In this document: positions 49,000 to 61,128 of the stretch, one piece after another
How the letters are laid out: the number at the start of each line of letters is the position of its first letter
Position numbering within the stretch: position 1 is the stretch's first letter
Assembly: GCF_029168945.1 (NCBI RefSeq)
Contig: NC_083605.1
Location: 22,147,280-22,211,279, forward strand
Origin: Cannabis sativa
Taxonomy: Eukaryota; Streptophyta; Magnoliopsida; Rosales; Cannabaceae
Reading direction: 5' to 3'
Length of the DNA: 64,000 nt
The notes under the pieces: model-generated
What the model saw: only the letters and a program-made list of their open reading frames with translations
Database searches by the model: none
What the model was told of the DNA's origin: nothing
Position numbers and translations under genes: made by a program

Positions 49000-49565
49000 T
49001 AATTGATTTACTTGTAAGAAATTTGGACTTTAAAACGATTGTTTGTATGTTCTTTGGATGGTATCATGTTGTATTGAGTGTTATTTGATGATTAATTGAT
49101 GTTTGTAAATTTTAGTGAAAAATAATTGCGATTTTGTTTCTGGAATTATTTTTATTGGATAGTATGGGAAAAATTAAGCAAGTTAGCCTTTTACAGAACT
49201 CAATTTCGATTTTATTTGAATTAGTTATGAATTTTTGAAGATTTGAAAAATTAGGGCTGTGCTGAAATTTTCCTCCGATCGCGAAACTGTCCGTACAGTT
49301 CACAATTTTTTTATTTTTCTTCGATTTTTCATGCTTTTTCATGGAATTAACTTCCGATTTTTGGTATAGTTTTATATTTATACTATTACTATTCCTAATT
49401 CAATTCTAATTATCTTTTTGAATTAATTTAATATTTTTTAATTTAATTCAAGATATTAGTGTAATTTGAATTTGAATAGAATTAGTATCTATCTTCTTGC
49501 TTAAAAATCTATCTTATTTTTAAATTTGGTTATATCTTATTATTTTTAAATTTAAGGTCAGATTT

Positions 49566-49680
49566 TAAAAGATATTTATAAAATCTTTTAAGATATTTTT
49601 AAGATATCTTATCTTTTAAGATATTTTTAATTATATCTTATCTTTTAAGATATTTTTTATAATTAAATCTTTTTAGATAT
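49566..49680. repeat. Palindromic AAGATATCTT-type repeat cluster, copy 4
   Basis: Several overlapping AT palindromes (TTTTAAGATATTTTTAAG, ATATCTTATCTTTTAAGA and variants) in the leader, equivalent to 35973-36085 in copy 3 but with a different number and order of units. Confidence 0.75.
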
Positions 49681-52600
49681 TTTGACCTTATTTAAATTTA
49701 AAATAAGATATTTATAATCATGTAATTTTAAATAGATGTAAGATATTTTGCTAACTTTTAAATTTTGTTATTTTATTTATTTAAATTAAATTTAAAATCT
49801 GAAAAGATATTTCATTTATCTTTTCTAATTTTTATTTAATTTTTATTTTTAAAATAACATTTAATTTTTAAAAGTAGTTAGCAAATTTTGAAATGATATT
49901 TAGGTTGGTTGAAACCTAATTTTTCAAAAAATATAGGTTTAATTTTAAATTGAAATTTTTTTAAAAATTTCAAATTTTTCAACTTTTTTTTAAATTTTTC
50001 GAAATTTTTTTTATTATTTAATTAATTATTTTCGAAATTAAATATTTAATTTAAAATTAAATAAATCCTACATCGAATTATCCAGCTAACCTTGTTGCAG
50101 GAGTATATGTTTTAGCTTATGTGTAAGTTTTCAAAACCTATTATTACTTGATTTCAAAAAGCCATTGTTACTTTTTGCCAGATCTAATGATCTGATGGCA
50201 CCCTTGGTCAAGTTAATAATTTGTAACAGGTATATTTACAATCTTCTTTCATCTGTGTATGACCTAGCAACATGATAGAACCCATCCAAAGTGTGCCTGT
50301 GTGAGCCTATGTGTTTAATTTGATTATAGATACATAGAGGTTGTTGTTGCTAAAATAAATTATCATAGTTCTTGATAGAATTTATTTAGGCCCATTTAGT
50401 TATTGGGCTTATTCAATTAATAACAGTTGTTCTTATTAAGGTTAAATTCCTCTCTTTTGGGCCTTGTGTGAGAGTTGGGAGCCATAGAAGTGGGTACGAC
50501 ATACTGAACCCAGCACCCCCTCACATGAACCACCCCAATTGTGAAGGCCCATTTGCCTGATTTGAACAACTGTACTAGGTTAATTAAACTTGTTTAACCT
50601 AATAAAATTGATTAGCAACATAATTAATTTCATTTATTTTGAAATTAATTTAAGAAAATTATAGTTTAAAGAATTCTTTATTCTAAGCTAAACTATATGT
50701 ATTTTCTTGTATTTAATTAAATATAGAATTATAACCATCTAGATTCTTTCTGGAACTTAATTTAAATTTTTCATTAAATATTCTTATTTAAGTTGATATT
50801 TAGTTATCTACAACTAACCAACTTAAATCTGAATATCTTTTGAATTTCAAATTTCAAAATTAAGTTGAGGAATTTTAGGCATTGGTTATTAAGATTCCTT
50901 AGATATTTTTTAAGTTAATATCTTTTCGAATATGAACTTAAAATGGAATATTTTCAAATTAAGTGGTTACAACTTAATTTTTGATATTTAATTAAATTTA
51001 AATTTGAAAAATATTTAAGTTCTAGATTTTTTCTAATACAACTTAAATTAGATATTTTTTCAAATTTTGTGCAAAAGATACTTAGTCAAATAAGATATTT
51101 TCTAGATAGTTATTTCTAGACTACTTATTATTTCTAATATTAAATAGGAAAATATTATAAATTGTGAAATTAATTATTTAATTAATTTTGGTACAATTTA
51201 TTTTAAGTATATTTTTCCTAGTATTAAACTAGAAATTAATAATTAAGCCTTCTCTACACTTAATTATTTATTTCTTGAATTTCATACATTTAATTAATTT
51301 GAAAATTAAATATCTAAGTTGATTTTTATCATCATACTTAAATATTTCTTTTTCATGACATTTAATTAAATAGAAAATTATTTTTAGTTGAAATTTATTT
51401 TTTCAACTAAATTTAAATAATTTTTAAAATATATTTTTTTTATTTTATTAATCAATTTTCGAAATTGCATTTCTTAAATGCTAGAATTTCGAATTTTATC
51501 TTGAAAAATAGATTAAGTTGTAAATTAATTATTTATTTTAATTAATTCTTGGATCAACTTAAATCAATGATTTTTTCATTTATTGATTAATTTAAAATAA
51601 ATTGAATTAAAGTATATTATTAGATATTGAATTAATTAGTCAAAGGAAAATCTAGATAGATGATATTTTTGCTTGAAGTATTTTTCTAGTGTATTTAATT
51701 AGATAGAAAATTAATATTTAAGTTGATTTTCATCATCATACTTAAATATTTGAAATTTTTCTTATATTTTTAATTAAATAGGAAAATTATATTTTTTGTT
51801 GTAAATTAATTTTGGGCCAACATTAAATTAGAATAATTTTTCCAGGATTTATTTTTTATTTTAATATGCATTTTTCGAAAATTGTATTCTTATATACTTT
51901 AATTTTTCGAAATGCAATATATATATTTATAGAAAATTAAATTTGAGTTGTAAATTAATTTAAATTAATTTTGTAACAACTTAAATTGAATATTTTTCTA
52001 AATATTTATTGGAAATTATTACTAAGATGGAAATAATTCATGTTATTTTCATATCCATCTAAGTAAAATTTATAAATATTAAATTAAAATTTATATTTGG
52101 AATTTTTCATTCTAAATTGGAAATTTTAATTAAATAAATATATATTTAAAATAAATAGAATAAATAAAGAGAATCAAAGAAAATACAACTCTCTTTAAAT
52201 AATGAGCTTTATTATTAAGACATTCGATCTCCATTGTGGGTTTTACACCGCGTTTGTTTTAGTGAGTAATCCTCCCTAATGGAGGAACGTTCATTAGCAA
52301 TTTCGCACCGTTTAACCTCGCATGATAAGTAGTTTGTAAGTGTTTTGTATGGTATAGATCACCCTAATGGTGGCGACCATACTTGACTTGCAAATTATGA
52401 AACAATGGTGGAAGCTCATAAGATAGATTGCCTTGACTCTCGCCTAAACGGGACAACACTGAATTCCAATCTTGATCGAATAAAAGGTTGCTAGAATGTT
52501 TAACATTTTAGATGAGCTGACAACTCTATTCAATGGATGATACTTTGACTCTCGCCTAAACGGGACACTGTATCAGTTTGTTGAAAAACCTTGGAAATTA

Positions 52601-53469
52601 TTTAGGATTGTATGTTTTAGTATTTTCACTTATCATTCCTACTTGCTATATGCTTATAATTTCTGAATTGTGTATGAATTTATATTGAGCCATGTTATTT
52701 TCTGTTATTAAGTTGTAGTTTAATTTCGAATCTTCATTGTTGGTCTAACATGTTTGTTTTTCTAATGAGATAAATCCCTAATGGATTTTCACCATTAGAC
52801 ATACATAATAGTGTTAGATCTCGAAAGATAAATATTGTATATGCAACATCTAGCTGTTCATCAATTGATGACACCTTAGACTAGTATTTTTACAATATGA
52901 AACAAGAAGATTACATAAATAAGATTACTTTGTCTTTCGCTAATCGAAGCATCGTTGGATTCTTATTTATAAACAAAATTATCCTAATTCCTCTTAGCTT
53001 ATTCATTTCGAATTAGCTCCATAATATATCATTGGATGAATGGTCTATAAATCATTTCATGTCATTATATTTTCTCTTAAGAAATTAAATGACGCATATG
53101 ATTATAATCCCGAAATTCTATTCCCAATTGATATAAATCCTCAATCTTAGAAATCTCCTACTTGTATGGGCAAATCTGACTTAGAGTTTGTATTAGTAGT
53201 GGTGGTCCAAGATAGAATTACTCATAATATTTGGTATAAATTTAAGTCTTCGACTTTAATTTTAGATTCCAAATAGAAATTTTCTTATATTTCTAATTCC
53301 AGAATACAATACAGTTACACTTTCTCAAGTGTTTAATATCCATCTTCTATTAATAGATTAAAACTGTATGGAATACGAGTTAGGTATTCTGTGACCAGGA
53401 TCCACTTGCAGTATTCTAAGAACTCTTTGATGTAACTAAACCTATGTCATCAATAGACACTACCATTTT

Positions 53470-54443
53470 TTTTAATCTATGGCATTTGTATCTTGTTCAT
53501 AGTGGATTTGACAAGATCAATCTCTTGAAAGAGTTAATATGCCTATATCCACTGAAAGTAGTTCATCTCATTCGCAGATGGATGTACATTCAGGGGTGGA
53601 TATGAGTTTTTCTTTGTATTCTTAAAACGATAACTCTAGATTATACCTTATGCAAAGAAATTTGAAATGTTTGAAAAATTTCATTAATTTCTAGCAATGG
53701 TTAAACACCATTAAGGTAAGTGGTTAAAGATCTTGCGAACTGATAGGGGTGGAGAAATAGTTAGTAGATATGCAGTTCAAAGATCATTAAATTGATTTTT
53801 GAATTATATCCAAACTTACCTCCCCAGAAATTTCGAGTTGCATGTTGATGATTAGTTACTAGTCGTTGCCTAAATCCTTCTATGGTAATACAATTTCAGA
53901 ATGATGTAATGGTTGGCTACTTAATGTAAATCATTACTAGATTCATGGATGACCTAATCAAAATCTTAAGAAAAGCTAGAACTGTTAACCATGGTTTGTT
54001 AGCTATTCTAAGTGATTAGGGGTTGACCATCCCAATGTCAATAGATAAGAAAGTGTTTGTTCAAACAAATACTACTTTTCTAAGAAAATGACTAAGTCTG
54101 AAAAACAAGTAGCAAATAAAGGAGATATTTAATTCTTGATTCCAAAAGTGTTCTATCATCTTATATAACATATGATGATCCCACTGCCTCTGTTGTCTTG
54201 TCACAACCAAAGAGGTTAATACCATTTAGTTTTCTTCGACATAATTCACGGTACCTCGCCGTAGTGGGAGAGTTTCTAGGAACTCACCTTCTTATGACTT
54301 GGGAGACACTAGTGATTAAAATCCATTGTGAGTTTAAACAAGTAATGGATTGTCAAGATAAGAAACTAAGAAGAAAGCCAATAGAACTATGGTTTAATCC
54401 ATTCACATGGAGTAACCTAAAGTTTTCTATTACAAGGACATAA
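53470..54443 (+). pseudogene. Fossil Copia pol, copy 4
   Basis: Best-readable fossil of the set. It shows LWHLYLVHSGFDKINL (from 53477; usual family motif LWH.RLGH), GGYEFF (53595-53612) running into a stop, KILRTDRGGE (53727-53756), a frame shift, DMQFKDH-stop-IDF (from 53767) and LTSPE, LPKSFYGN (about 53866-53889), and an 81-codon stretch 54198-54443 (opening with TTG) similar to the serine/proline-rich linker. Gag, protease, and most of RT and RNase H are not recognisable. The same lesions occur in copies 2 and 3. Confidence 0.65.
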
Positions 54444-55382
54444 AAGGAAATTTTCGTTTATAAGTCCATTCAATGGACTTAACAAAACTTCCTGTTCCTA
54501 GTATTATAGGTTTGAGTTTATCTAAACCTTTGGCTTGTGGTATACCTGGTAATTACTTACTCTAATGCAAGCAACTTACTTTAGTAAGATGCTGAAGCAT
54601 TTTCTTTCTAATGGCAATCTATAGAAGATTAAACCTTCTTAGGTATAGATTTTATTTATCTAAGGAAAAGTCTTAACTATTCCAGAAAAGATAAAGCCAT
54701 GAAAGAATTTCTTATATCAACAGTGAGAGGTCTTAGATATGCTTTTGTATGCCTTAGACCAGACATCTGCTGTTGAGTGGGAGTAATGAGTAGGTATCAG
54801 ATTAATCTAGGAGAAGAACATTAGAAGACAATCAAGTAAATCCTAAGATAAAGAAGAGGAACTATATGTTAGTCTATAAGGGTGTGTTTAAAACTCTTAG
54901 ACTACACCATATCAGATTTCAAAATTTGCCTATGTGCTAGTAAATATTTCTGATAAGATGGTAATTACTCTGGGGGTGGAATAGTGATTTTGGAGAAGTG
55001 TAAAAACCTATCTGAAGTCTCTAGGTCTACCAGAGAGAGACTGAATGTTAAAGCTGCAGGAAAGGTACTTATTCAGTCTAAGGAAAGTTCTATACATTTT
55101 TGGCATCAATCCAAATTGCCTTAAACTACTAGTGTTAATTTCCTGATTAACCAAATGTAGTTGCCAAAGATATAGAATCCAGTATCCCAAGAGAGTAGAC
55201 ATATAGAAAGGAATTTCACATTATCAATGATTTTGTGATTAAGGAAGAGTAATAGTGGAGAAAAGGTTGTGGTTAATTCAACCTTTCAGATCCTATTACG
55301 AGGAGTTTACTACTACTACACTTGATTTGTATATCAAGGTGTTCAGATTATTTGAAACGCACTTTTTGTTTTATATTAGTGC

Positions 55383-55393
55383 AAGTGGGAGTT
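55383..55393 (+). other. Polypurine tract of copy 4
   Basis: AAGTGGGAGTT directly before the 3' LTR. Confidence 0.87.
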
Positions 55394-57290
55394 TGTTGGG
55401 TTTTATGCCCTAAATAAAACTCATTTCAATATAATCAGATTTACTTATTAATATAGATCAGAAATAACATTTAATGTTGCATGGTTCACATGATTTATTT
55501 CATGATTATATGTACATAATGTATAGATTCATCTGAAACCCTTTTCACATACTTGATCCTGTTTATTGTGCCGTCAACACATTGGAAAGTAAACATGACT
55601 ATGTGAATAAAGTTTCCTAGATTTATCAGACATAGGGTTTTACTGATATGATAATCTACAACAAGAGTTTACTTGTATTTGGAGAAATACTATGTTCTTT
55701 CCAGAACATTGGTTAAAGTAAAGCTCAGGTTGGATGCATGGAGTATGCATCGGAAGGGACCGATATTGAACTTTGACTTAGATTTAATTAAACTTACCGT
55801 AAAATCTATTCAAGTCAATATCGCCTAGTTGATCCTAGATCAAATGATCTTAATCCTGTTATGATTAGGCTCAATCTTGAAAGGCTATTCGTGTTCCTTG
55901 AATTGTTAGTTAAGCCTACCTTTTGGTCAGGGTGATACGTACTTTTTGGGAACACGGTAGTGCAATTGAGTGGGAGCGCTATCATAAACATGGAATCTAT
56001 AGCTTCTATCTGGCAAATAGTAAGCAAAGGATGATCTCCTTCGAGCTTGACCAAACGAACATAAATGGTGGAGTACTCATTTCACATAAGCTGAAATATC
56101 ATTTATACGGGGTCAAGTGTTTTAAGGAATAAATACATTGTAGGGTGTAACGGTAATTTAATCCCTTTACAAAGGTAGATCATTCATATAGAGGATCATT
56201 GATCACATTAGGATTATAACAATGGATAACTAATGATGTGTCTATATGGTGGAACATATAGAGCATTCTATATACTGAGAGTGCAATTCTAAGTTCTATG
56301 CGTGGATTCAACGAAGAATTAATAAGTTAGTGAATTTTAGTGCTAAATTCTTGATCTACTTATTGGAAGCTCGGTTATATACACCCATGGTCCCCCCACT
56401 AGTTGAGATAATATTGCTTGTAAGACTCATGTAATTGGTTTTGATTAATCAATTATAATTCTCAAATTAGACTATGTCTATTTGTAAATTTTTCACTAAG
56501 TAAGGGCGAAATTGTAAAGAAAGAGTTTATAGGGGCATATTTGTTAATTATGATACTTTGTATGGTTCAATTAATAAATATGATAAATGACAATATTATT
56601 TAATAATTATTTATAGTTATTAAATAGTTAGAATTGGCATTTAAATGGTTGAATTAGGAAATTGGCGTTTTTGAGAAAATCAGATGCAGAAAAGATAAAA
56701 CTGCAAAATTGCAAAAAGTGAGGCCCAAATCCACTTGTATAGGGCCAGCCACTTTTGTAGGAAACTTAAACTGATTTTTTCATTATTTTAATGCCAAATA
56801 ATTCAAACCTAACCCTAGTGGAATGCTATAAATAGATAGTGAAGGCTTCAGGAAATTTACACTTAAATTTTCTATTTTTCCTTCAGAGAAAAACCTGAGC
56901 CTTTCTCTCTCACTATCTTTAGCTGCCACTTCTTCTTTCTCTTCCCTCTTGAATTTCGAAATCCTTAGTGTATGAGTAGTGCCCACACACAGCAAGTGAT
57001 ACCTCAATCATAGTGAGGAAGATCGTGAAGAAAGATCATCAGCAAAGGAGTTTCAGCATCAAAGATTCAGAGAAAGAGATCCAGGTTCAGATATTGATAA
57101 TGCTCTGCTACAGAAAGGAATCAAGGGCTAGATATCTGAACGGAAGGAGTCATTTAATTCCGCTGCACCCAATGTAAGGTTTCCTAAACTTTATATGTGT
57201 TTATTTCATCGTTTTAGAAAGTTCATATTTAGGGTGTTAATCAACATACTTGTGAGTAGATCTAAGATCCTGGTAAAATAATTTCCAACA
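55394..57290 (+). repeat. Copy 4 3' LTR
   Basis: 1897 bp. Nearly identical to the 5' LTR in U3 up to about 56660 and again after about 56990. In between it carries the 'b' promoter haplotype (GATGCAGAAAAGATAAAAC, GGGCCAGCCAC, CTCTTGAATTTCG), whereas the 5' LTR has 'a'. Confidence 0.94.
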
Positions 57291-58682
57291 GTTTAATATT
57301 GTCTTATTAAGGTTCTGGATTCACTTATTGATCAATGAAAGTCATGGAAACCTAAACACTGTCAAACGTGATAGTTGGAATTGAGTTTAACGTCATTTCC
57401 TTCTCAAGAACAATATCTATAATAATCTTATTTCTCCTCCAAACTCAACCTCCTCAAAATTATTAAAGTTTCTCATCTCAAAATTGAACCATAGCGTGGG
57501 ATCACAAAATTTGTAACTCTTTAATTACTGGAGTATACAGTAAAGTATATTTCCTTACTATTTTTGAATCCATATTCCTTTTATGAGGCTTATAAGATCT
57601 CATCTTAATCGAACATCCACAAATAGAATATATCTATATGTTAGACTATTAATCTAATCACAGTCTTACTTTATAAAGAATTTTAACTTATACATTACTT
57701 GATACTCAATTTAGGATTTATGTTGCAATCTTAAGTGTTTCTCCCCAAAACCAATTTCATGAAGAAGAATGAATAATCACACTTCTAGCCATGTCCTTAA
57801 ATAAATGTTAATTACATCTCTCAAATACCCTTCATGCTTGGTTTGCCTTACACATTTTGTATTGAAAGACAAAATTACATTCTTTTAGTAGTTGTGCAAA
57901 ATAATCTTAGACGTTACTTACTTGATTCGTCATACCTCCCATTGTAGTATTAACCACCATAGTTAGTTTCATCGACTTTAATTTTCTTGCCTAGTTGATT
58001 AGTCAACTATGGTATTGAAAATTTAAAAGAAAGAACGTTTGAAGATTAATGCCCTTATGAATAAAATAAATTTCATTAGTCTAAATACAAGATACTATTA
58101 TTGATCATTCCATGAAACCATGAGGAAATATCTACGAAATATAGCATAAATTCTTAGATAATGAAACTTTATTTTGTCACTTGATTTCTTCATGTTTGTT
58201 TGTTACCCCTTTACAAAATTTAAAATTTATTAAATTAAGGGGTATAAGTCTTTTGATTTTCCTTTTGGGAGATATAACCTTAATACTTATACCAAAGTAT
58301 AATAGAATTCTCATGATTTAATTTATATTTTGTACCATAAAAAAAGTTTCTTTATATGAGACAAATTTCAATAAATTTATAAATTAAAGAACTAGTAGAA
58401 CCAATATTGGAAAAGACTTTCAAATTCTAATTGAATAAGAATGACCTAACTTATTCAAAATAGAATTCAAAACCAAAAAATCATCTGGGTGATGATACTG
58501 TATAAGTCTTTTCCAAACACAAAAATAATTAGTCTTTAATCATAGTTTGAATATCCTTATAGCCTCAACTATAGGTGTTTTCCTATTGCCCTGAAAGATG
58601 AATATTTCAACATCACTTGACTTTTAGTTTCACAGATAACCTTCCATAGTTATACTTACATAAGCAATATCATAAAATTTTG
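57291..58682 (-). pseudogene. Decayed Copia pol, integrase and linker part
   Basis: Minus-strand fragments in Copia order: a pre-integrase ILWYKY.GYISQ stretch (about 58310-58250; usual LWHRRLGHIS), then integrase remnants. These are followed by YKPHKRNMDSKIV (about 57605-57565) and YKFCDPT...EVEFGG (about 57515-57435), which match the conserved region after integrase. The linker with RS and R.R motifs lies at the break near 57295 and 47050. The remainder (58310-58682) is AT-rich with nothing certain. It continues into 47095-46406. Confidence 0.65.
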
Positions 58683-60273
58683 TGTTGTTACAAACTCACT
58701 TATTTATCCTAAAGTTGTATAACACTACTCACAGAGTTTGACAAATATACCCTTACATCAAATACAACAAAGATCAAGATTAAAGAACATAAAATCAGTT
58801 ACAACTGAAACTGTTACAAAATCAGTTACAAATATTACACTAGGGCTCTGCCCTAGTTCAGAATCATAGATCAGTATAAAAGGAAGTATTTTTTCTCAGA
58901 TATAGAGAAAAAGAGATACAACAAGTAGAGAACAACATCAGAAACTACAACAGAGAAAAAGAGAGCCTTTTGGATGATAGTTGTCCCCTCCTAGTGAGCT
59001 CCTCCTAGAGAATCACTTGTGTGTTTATGTAAAAGGAAAAGAGAGTTTTGTTAGTATCCAAAGAGAAAAAAACAAAGAGAAATCATACAGTAATAAATCA
59101 AGAGTGTAACCTATTATTTGATGATTAATGGAATTAAGCTGAGGGCTTGACGGAGAAGTAGACATAGTTTTGGGCGAACTTCGAGATGAAATTTGTGTCT
59201 CCATCATTACCATTACTGTTTGTATTTCTCATCTTAATCTCTATACTTTTTTGTATACATGTATGTGTTTGTGTTCTTGCTATTTTTCGGGTGTGTAATG
59301 AGTTTCGGCCAAGAAAGTTAAAGAGGAATTTCTGGGTTGTGTTTCAGGGTCTGGTTTGTGTATTAAGCTGAAAAGCTTTATTGTTTTCTGGGTTTGTATT
59401 TTCGGGTAGAACAAAAAGAGAGTAAGAAAATAAAACCTAGAAAACCCTAATATTTCCTTGCTGCCATTTTCAAGAAAAGAATTATTTTGTAACCCTAGAA
59501 AAAACCTAGTTGCTGCCATTAAAATAGAAAAGGAAGAAGCTTGAAAAGATTAGATCCATAAGAACCCAAGAACCCTAGTGTTTCGGCTATAGCAAGAAGA
59601 GAACAATATAACCCCATAACCCTAGCTGCCATTAGAAGTGAGAAGAAGAGAGCTTGAAGAACTAGGTGCGGCTGTAGAGAAAATAAAAAGAGAAAGAAAG
59701 CTTTAGAATCCTAGAACCCTACTTTTTTCTTGAGAGAAGAAGAAGAAGAGGAAGAAAATTTTAGAAACCCTAACCCTATATTTTCTTTTTCTACCGTGAG
59801 AAAGAAAGAGAAGAGTGTTCGAAAAAGTTTCAATTTTTTTAGGGAAAAATAGTTGCTGCCGAATTAGTGTGCTAGGGTTAGAAACTTACCTTTTATATTA
59901 GATTATTAGGGTTTGTCTTCTTGTTGCGATGTCTTTGAGTGAGTGGGTCGAACCCATTAATAGCAAAGTGTCAAAAGGGGGCTTGATTGGAGAGAGAGAA
60001 AGTGATTTCTCTTAGCTGCCTTCAATTGTGTGGGCCGAATAAATTGATTAGGGAAGAGTCAACTCTCTCTTTGAATGTTGACTTGATTTTTTGTTGGGCT
60101 CCTTGATATTGGGCTCTTCATATTGGGCTGAAACATAAAATTGCATTTGTGAGATTTTGAATAATACCAATTATTTTGGGACGCATAAAATAATAAATTT
60201 TGAAGAATATCACTTTTGCACTATTGTATTATTTGTTTCTTTAAAGTGTGTTGGTCAAAACAAAATTCCAACA
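58683..60273 (+). repeat. Copia 5' LTR (probable)
   Basis: The end ...AATTCCAACA directly before the PBS is secure. The start is placed at TGTTGTTACAAAC because it has the matching TGTTG/CAACA terminal repeat; no second LTR is available to confirm it. A GACGGAGAAGTAGACAT...GGGCGAACTTCG motif (59151-59186) resembles the conserved motif near the U5 of many plant Copia LTRs, yet about 1 kb follows it, which is unusually long. That extra part is purine-rich, with repeated AACCCTA and GCTGCCATT words (59440-59880). Open frames inside (59186-59371, 59280-59519) are not convincing genes. Confidence 0.6.
58875..58882 (+). promoter_or_regulatory. TATA box of the Copia LTR
   Basis: TATAAAAG, about 190 bp into the proposed LTR, is followed by purine-rich sequence. 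A plausible core promoter, judged by sequence alone. Confidence 0.5.
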
Positions 60274-60274
60274 G

Positions 60275-60287
60275 TGGTATTAGAGCC
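60275..60287 (+). other. Primer-binding site of the Copia element
   Basis: TGGTATTAGAGCC one base after the LTR end; an initiator-Met-type site with one C-to-T difference from TGGTATCAGAGCC. Confidence 0.88.
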
Positions 60288-60468
60288 AAATAATTTCCAC
60301 AAAGATTCAAAATAATACATTCAAGAAGCAAGTTTGAAAGATATTGAAAATCAAGAACAGGAAGAATTTGATCTTCAAGAACACAAAGATGGCAACCAAG
60401 AGGAGGAATTAGATATTCGAGATTTGGAGGACATTCTAAACCTAATTTGATTTTTTAACAAATACAAT

Positions 60469-61128
60469 ATGAGTAGTTTTAAAGTTGATATTGATAAATT
60501 TGATGGATTAGGTGATTACATAATATTGAGGAGGAAAATAAGATCTCTATTGGCACAACAGAAGCTGTTGAGGGTCCTTGAAGAACCCATTGAATGGCCT
60601 GAAGGAACAACTACGATACAACAAGAAGAGTATCTTGAAACAGCTACTGGGATTATCATATTCAACCTAAGTGATGCAATCATTAGGTTTGTTGATAAAG
60701 AAGAAACTCCAACAAAGATATGGAGGAAGTTGGAAGTGCAATTCCAACAGAAGTCACTAACAAACAAGATCTTTCTCAAAGAAAGGATCTTTGGATACAA
60801 GATGAATAGATCTAAAAGTCTTGAAGACAACTTAGATGAATTTCTGAAGATGCATATAGAGTTGGCTAACTCGGGAGAAGGAGAAGCATTGAGTGATGAA
60901 AACCAGGCAATCCTCATTCTCAACTCATTACTGGAATCCTATAAGGATGTAAAGATAGTAATAAAGTATAGAAGTACTTCAATTACCCTAGATGAAGTCA
61001 TCTTTGCACTAAAGTCTATGGACTTAGAGATGAAGAATGACAAGTTGGGGAGCTCTAATGGTGAGCTGAACTTGTATAGAGGAAGGCCTCATGAGAAGAA
61101 GCCTTGGGACAACAGGGGGAAGGAGTAA
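60469..61128 (+). pseudogene. Copia gag, frame-shifted before the zinc knuckle
   Basis: 219 codons from ATG 60469. It encodes the Copia gag/UBN2-type core that assembles the particle: an N-terminal FKVDIDKFDG...LRRKIRSLLAQQ segment, IWRKLEVQFQQKSLTNKIFLK in the middle, and LEDNLDEFLKMHIEL...SDENQAILILNSL towards the end. The frame stops at 61126-61128, but the natural continuation (zinc knuckle) is in the next frame. The switch is at a GGGGG run (61115-61119), where one extra G explains the break. The gag style fits the Ivana/Tork-like lineages; I cannot place it more exactly. Confidence 0.88.

Larger units (their letters stand above)
47096..57290 (+). mobile_element. Complete family-A element (copy 4)
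   Basis: A 10,195-bp insertion with an exact 5-bp TSD GTTTA (47091-47095 and 57291-57295). It contains 5' LTR 47096-48980, variant PBS 48983-48999, AT-rich leader and body (about 49350-52200), GACTCTCGCC motifs (near 52434 and 52548), fossil pol (53470-54443), PPT 55383-55393 and 3' LTR 55394-57290. It shares PBS variant and leader type with copy 3. No functional gene is present, so it needs proteins from another element to move. Confidence 0.95.

Noticed and set aside
59186..59371. 61-codon frame starting like a signal peptide (hydrophobic Leu/Ile/Phe run)
   Set aside because: It lies inside the Copia LTR beside a conserved LTR motif and has no mature domain; the hydrophobic run follows from T-rich DNA.
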